Source: Bog-473 sp049513455
Lineage (GTDB): Bacteria; Actinomycetota; Acidimicrobiia; Acidimicrobiales; RAAP-2
Assembly (NCBI GenBank): GCA_049513455.1
Contig: JBEKWB010000008.1
Span: 20,282 to 84,281 of the forward strand
DNA: 64,000 nucleotides
Reading direction: 5' to 3'
Both the position numbers and the translations under genes were made by a program. Under the pieces are notes generated by a model. The model was given only the letters and a program-made list of their open reading frames with translations, did not search any database and had not been told where the DNA came from. Positions 61,548 through 64,000 of the stretch are shown here, piece by piece. Position 1 is the stretch's first letter. The number at the start of each line of letters is the position of its first letter.

Positions 61548-62017
61548 TGGGACACTGCCGGCGTGGTCGTGGTGGTGACGGCGGAGCCCGGGGCCGGGGT
61601 GACGTTCGGCGTGGCGAGCGGGGTGTTCAACGGGACGTAGGGGAGCTGTGTCACGTGGCTGGGACGGGTCATCTTCCCGTTCGCGGTGGCGTCCCTGACG
61701 ATGCGCGTCGGCGTCTCCAGCTTGGAGACCCTCTCCACCTGCGCGCTGTGTCTCGCTTGCGCAGCCTGCAGCTGCTGGTCAAGGCCCGCCATGCGCACCT
61801 GGCCCTCGGCCAATACGGCCTGTCCGACCACGACCACGAGCAGCGCGAGGACCACCATGATGGCCGGGAGATACCTGACGATGCGGCTGCGGACGCCGTC
61901 GGGACGTCGAGAGGGTACGACGTGGAGCGGCGGACGCCGAGACGGTTGGCGTGCGGGGTCGCCGGCGACCCGGGAAGAGGCGACCCGGCGTGCCGCACCG
62001 GTCGTGGACGGCGCCAT
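61544..62017 (-). CDS. FtsL-like bitopic division protein
   Basis: A 157-aa protein with a basic cytoplasmic N-terminus, one membrane helix (IMVVLALLVVVVGQAVLA), a short leucine-zipper-like coil (LDQQLQAAQARHSAQVERVSKLE) and a Thr/Pro tail. Sequence and position between rsmH and ftsI match FtsL, which is poorly conserved. The start shares a base with the rsmH stop (TGATG). Confidence 0.82.
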   Translation of the reverse strand: MAPSTTGAARRVASSRVAGDPARQPSRRPPLHVVPSRRPDGVRSRIVRYLPAIMVVLALLVVVVGQAVLAEGQVRMAGLDQQLQAAQARHSAQVERVSKLETPTRIVRDATANGKMTRPSHVTQLPYVPLNTPLATPNVTPAPGSAVTTTTTPAVSQ

Positions 62018-62940
62018 CAGTCCCCCTCGGTCCGTTCAATGACGCGGAGCCGGGCGCTCCCGGCGCGACGATTGCCGGCTATCTCCTCGGGGCTGGGCCG
62101 ACGGGCGCCCCGGAAGACCAGCCGGTGGCGCACCACGGCGCCGCACACGCAGGGAAGGTCCGGAGGACAGGTGCAGCCACCCGTGCTCGCCTCCGTGAAG
62201 ATCCGCTTCGTCAGGCGGTCCTCCCCGGAGTGGTAGCTGATGACCGCACAGCGGCCACCGACCGCGAGACGCTCCAACGCGACGGGGAGTGCGTGCTCCA
62301 ACTGGCCCAGCTCGTCGTTGACTGCGATACGCAAGGCCTGGAAGACCCTCTTGGCCGGGTGGCCCTTACGCCGCACTGCGGCGGGGACGGCGGCCGCGAC
62401 GACCTCGGCCAGCTGGACGGTCGAGGTGAGGGGGCGGGCATTCACCACGGCCCGGGCGATCCGGCCCGACAGACGACCCTCGCCGTTCTCCCGGAAGAGG
62501 GCAGCTAGTGCCGCCTCGGGGAGCTCGTTGACCAATTGGGCGGCCGTCCGACCCGTCGACTGGTCCATCCGCATGTCGATGGCGGCGTCGCTGCGAAAGG
62601 AGAAGCCCCGCTCGGCCTGGTCGAGCTGCGGTGAGCTCATGCCCAGATCGAACAGCACACCCGAGAGCGGCCCGGCGGTGGCCTCGCCCAGTGCCGAGAA
62701 GGGGGCGTGCACAAGTGTCACCCGCTCGCCGAAGGGCGCGAGCCGGGCCGCGGCGGCCTCGAGGGCCACGGGGTCACGGTCCAGTCCGATGATCCGCAGG
62801 CCGGGGTAGGCCGTGAGCAGCGCCGCGCTGTGCCCTCCCCCGCCCACGGTGGCGTCGACCACCACGCCGGCCGGGACCGGGGCGAAGGCCGAGACGACTT
62901 CGTCACGGAGTACCGGAATGTGTGCGAACGATTGGACCAT
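62017..62940 (-). CDS. rsmH: 16S rRNA (cytosine-1402-N4) methyltransferase
   Basis: A 307-aa methyltransferase (MraW). HIPVLRDEVV, the SAM site VVDATVGGGGHSAALL, LFDLGMSSPQLD, ERGFSF and VISYHSGEDR are diagnostic. ATG at 62940 (MVQSFAHIPVL); the long frame upstream is not coding. A hairpin lies in the 161-bp gap to mraZ. Confidence 0.96.
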   Translation of the reverse strand: MVQSFAHIPVLRDEVVSAFAPVPAGVVVDATVGGGGHSAALLTAYPGLRIIGLDRDPVALEAAAARLAPFGERVTLVHAPFSALGEATAGPLSGVLFDLGMSSPQLDQAERGFSFRSDAAIDMRMDQSTGRTAAQLVNELPEAALAALFRENGEGRLSGRIARAVVNARPLTSTVQLAEVVAAAVPAAVRRKGHPAKRVFQALRIAVNDELGQLEHALPVALERLAVGGRCAVISYHSGEDRLTKRIFTEASTGGCTCPPDLPCVCGAVVRHRLVFRGARRPSPEEIAGNRRAGSARLRVIERTEGD

Positions 62941-62994
62941 CTGCAGCCCCCCGACTGGTTGGAGGAACGAACGGGGCGTACCCGATCGACCTGA

Positions 62995-63021
62995 GTGGAA
63001 GAGGGTGGAGTGGTCTTCCAC
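62995..63021. promoter_or_regulatory. Hairpin between mraZ and rsmH
   Basis: GTGGAAGA (62995-63002) and TCTTCCAC (63014-63021), perfect 8-bp arms with an 11-nt loop. No T-tract; possibly an attenuator or processing site. Confidence 0.5.
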
Positions 63022-63101
63022 CGCACCGGTCGAGGAGCTGCACATGGTCCAACGGCCGAAAACCGCCGGCTTGAGGGTCATCGATGTCTGAGTGGCCACT
63101 C

Positions 63102-63530
63102 CTATCCGTCTGCCTCGTCGTCGTCGTTCAACAGCCAGCTCTCCTCGGGGAGGACACGTTCCACCCACGAAGCCGGATTCCACAGCTCCACCCGGTCGAT
63201 AGCCCCGTGCACCAGCACTTCGCTCTCCAGGCCGGCGAACGCGCGCAGATGGGCCGGGATCGCCATCCGCCCCTGCCGATCGATCTCCACCTCGTGCGAG
63301 GTCGATGCCCACACCCGGGCCCGGTTGCGGTTGGCCCGGCTCGACTCGGCCCGCTCGAGCATGACCGCCATCTGGCGATCGAATTCCTCGGGGTCCCACA
63401 GGGCCAGACAGCCCTCGGACTGCTGAGCCAGGTACCCGCCCTTCTCGAATTGGGCACGGAATTTGGCAGGCAGGATCACCCTCCCCTTGATATCGAGCGA
63501 GTGCTCGTACCGCCCCACAAATCGTGCCAC
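63102..63530 (-). CDS. mraZ: Transcriptional regulator MraZ
   Basis: A 142-aa AbrB-like protein with two SpoVT/AbrB-type repeats: GRYEHSLDIKGRVILPAKFR (first DxKGRxxxPxxxR) and VEIDRQGRMAIPAHLR (second). MraZ represses the dcw operon by binding spaced repeats in front of itself. The GTG at 63530 has GGGAG upstream at 9 nt. First gene of the dcw cluster. Confidence 0.96.
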   Translation of the reverse strand: MARFVGRYEHSLDIKGRVILPAKFRAQFEKGGYLAQQSEGCLALWDPEEFDRQMAVMLERAESSRANRNRARVWASTSHEVEIDRQGRMAIPAHLRAFAGLESEVLVHGAIDRVELWNPASWVERVLPEESWLLNDDDEADG

Positions 63531-63584
63531 TGGCCAGATCTCCCACGACGCTCCCTGAACTGCGTCCTTGAACGCCCCTCTACT

Positions 63585-63628
63585 CCATTTCGCGCCACTC
63601 TACGCCATTTCCCCCCACCTATCAACCA
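63585..63628 (-). promoter_or_regulatory. mraZ promoter with 10-bp-spaced MraZ-type boxes
   Basis: Minus strand: TTGATA (63625-63620), 17-bp spacer, TAGAGT (63602-63597). TGG triplets lie at 63585-63587, 63595-63597, 63605-63607 and 63615-63617, exactly 10 bp apart, plus one at 63626-63628 (11 bp). This fits the TGGGN-N5 direct repeats bound by E. coli MraZ and covers the core promoter. Confidence 0.75.
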
Positions 63629-63960
63629 CTGACAACCCCTGGCGCCCACCTGTCGCCCCACATCCAGCCCGCTCGCACCCGGCGACGCCTGCAGGAGCCA
63701 CGGTCTCCTCACGCGCAATGTCGCCCACCAGGGAAAACGTCTGTAGCGCGCCGAAACGACGGCAGGGAACGCGCCGGGAAATGCCATGGAAAAATCCGGT
63801 GGATAAAGCGGTCAACCGGCGAACAGCACGCAGCCGGCGGGAGCGGGCTGGTCAGGCGGGGCGGGAAGAACCGTCCTTTTCCCAGGTGGCGAATGTTGTG
63901 AGGAGCGTCCGCCGGAGCAGAGGAAGGCTCGGCGAGCCCGGGACTGGGCGGGGGGCTGAG

Positions 63961-64000
63961 TCGGCGTGGGCGTCGGAGTCGGCGTGGGCGTCGGAGTCGG
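63961..64000. repeat. 18-bp tandem repeat cut by the window edge
   Basis: TCGGCGTGGGCGTCGGAG at 63961-63978 and 63979-63996, then the start of a third copy. Read on the minus strand it would encode Pro-Thr or Asp-Ala-His repeats depending on frame. Confidence 0.9.

Larger units (their letters stand above)
63531..64000. other. Region upstream of mraZ without a confident gene
   Basis: Besides the mraZ promoter and boxes, nothing clear is seen. On the minus strand two frames are open from the right edge, one ending at 63852 (end WEKDGSSRPA) and one at 63812 (Pro-Thr repeats); either could be the tail of a gene beyond the window, but neither is convincing. Confidence 0.5.

Noticed and set aside
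63961..64000. CRISPR-like repeat at the right edge
   Set aside because: Units are directly adjacent 18-mers without spacers, so it is a simple tandem repeat.

Overview
The window is about 64 kb of very GC-rich, densely packed bacterial chromosome. It looks actinobacterial, and I infer class Acidimicrobiia or a close relative. Grounds: a dcw cluster with sepF, a YggT protein and a DivIVA protein but no ftsA; a Bpa/PafE proteasome activator; menaquinone genes; F420/flavin luciferase-like enzymes next to a P450; ECF41 sigma and LCP proteins; and many GTG starts placed directly behind a TANNNT -10. No tRNA, rRNA, CRISPR array, prophage or insertion sequence was seen. One DUF222/HNH gene is the only mobile-like item.

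Layout. 1-4.7 kb: pyrimidine operon on the minus strand, pyrR-pyrB-pyrC-carA-carB (carB runs off the edge), with a PyrR-binding hairpin ahead of pyrR. 4.8-8.8 kb: minus-strand trio of two luciferase-like oxidoreductases and a cytochrome P450, divergent from an SDR. 8.8-14.1 kb: aroC-aroK-aroB-aroQ-Xaa-Pro peptidase-efp-nusB. 14.1-24.9 kb: mixed small genes, an NfuA-like protein, two Cys-containing unknowns, flavin reductase, lipoprotein, tyrS, carotenoid oxygenase, LCP protein and HNH protein. 24.8-30.3 kb: menaquinone genes menD, menH, menA, menB, menE on alternating strands. 30.3-36.7 kb: ECF41 sigma with an AhpD-like partner, an SDR, a DUF255 thioredoxin-like protein and unknowns. 36.8-45 kb: dnaE, RDD protein, Bpa, phosphodiesterase, Rrf2 regulator, phosphatase and a sigma-70. 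45-63.5 kb: one long minus-strand envelope and division block, mraZ-rsmH-ftsL-ftsI-murE-mraY-ftsW-murG-murC-murB-ftsQ-ftsZ-yggS-sepF-yggT-divIVA-dksA-lspA-rluD. murF and murD are missing from their usual places. 63.5-64 kb is the mraZ control region and has no confident gene.

How it works together. These are mostly housekeeping genes in tightly overlapped operons (ATGA, GTGA and TGATG junctions). The most informative content is regulatory: a PyrR hexaloop hairpin that could hide the pyrR ribosome-binding site; 10-bp-spaced MraZ-type boxes lying on a clear mraZ promoter; an exact ECF41-type promoter before the ECF41 operon; an inverted repeat hugging the dnaE -10; and at least fifteen likely leaderless transcripts, including a symmetric -10 that could serve menB and menE in both directions. 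A second theme is short tandem duplications of 12-18 bp, often at gene starts or ends, including one that duplicates the murB start. I found no convincing new multi-gene system. The candidates most worth a second look are the regulatory elements, the histone-like tail on the DksA-type protein, the LspA Asp-to-Glu change and the missing murD and murF.
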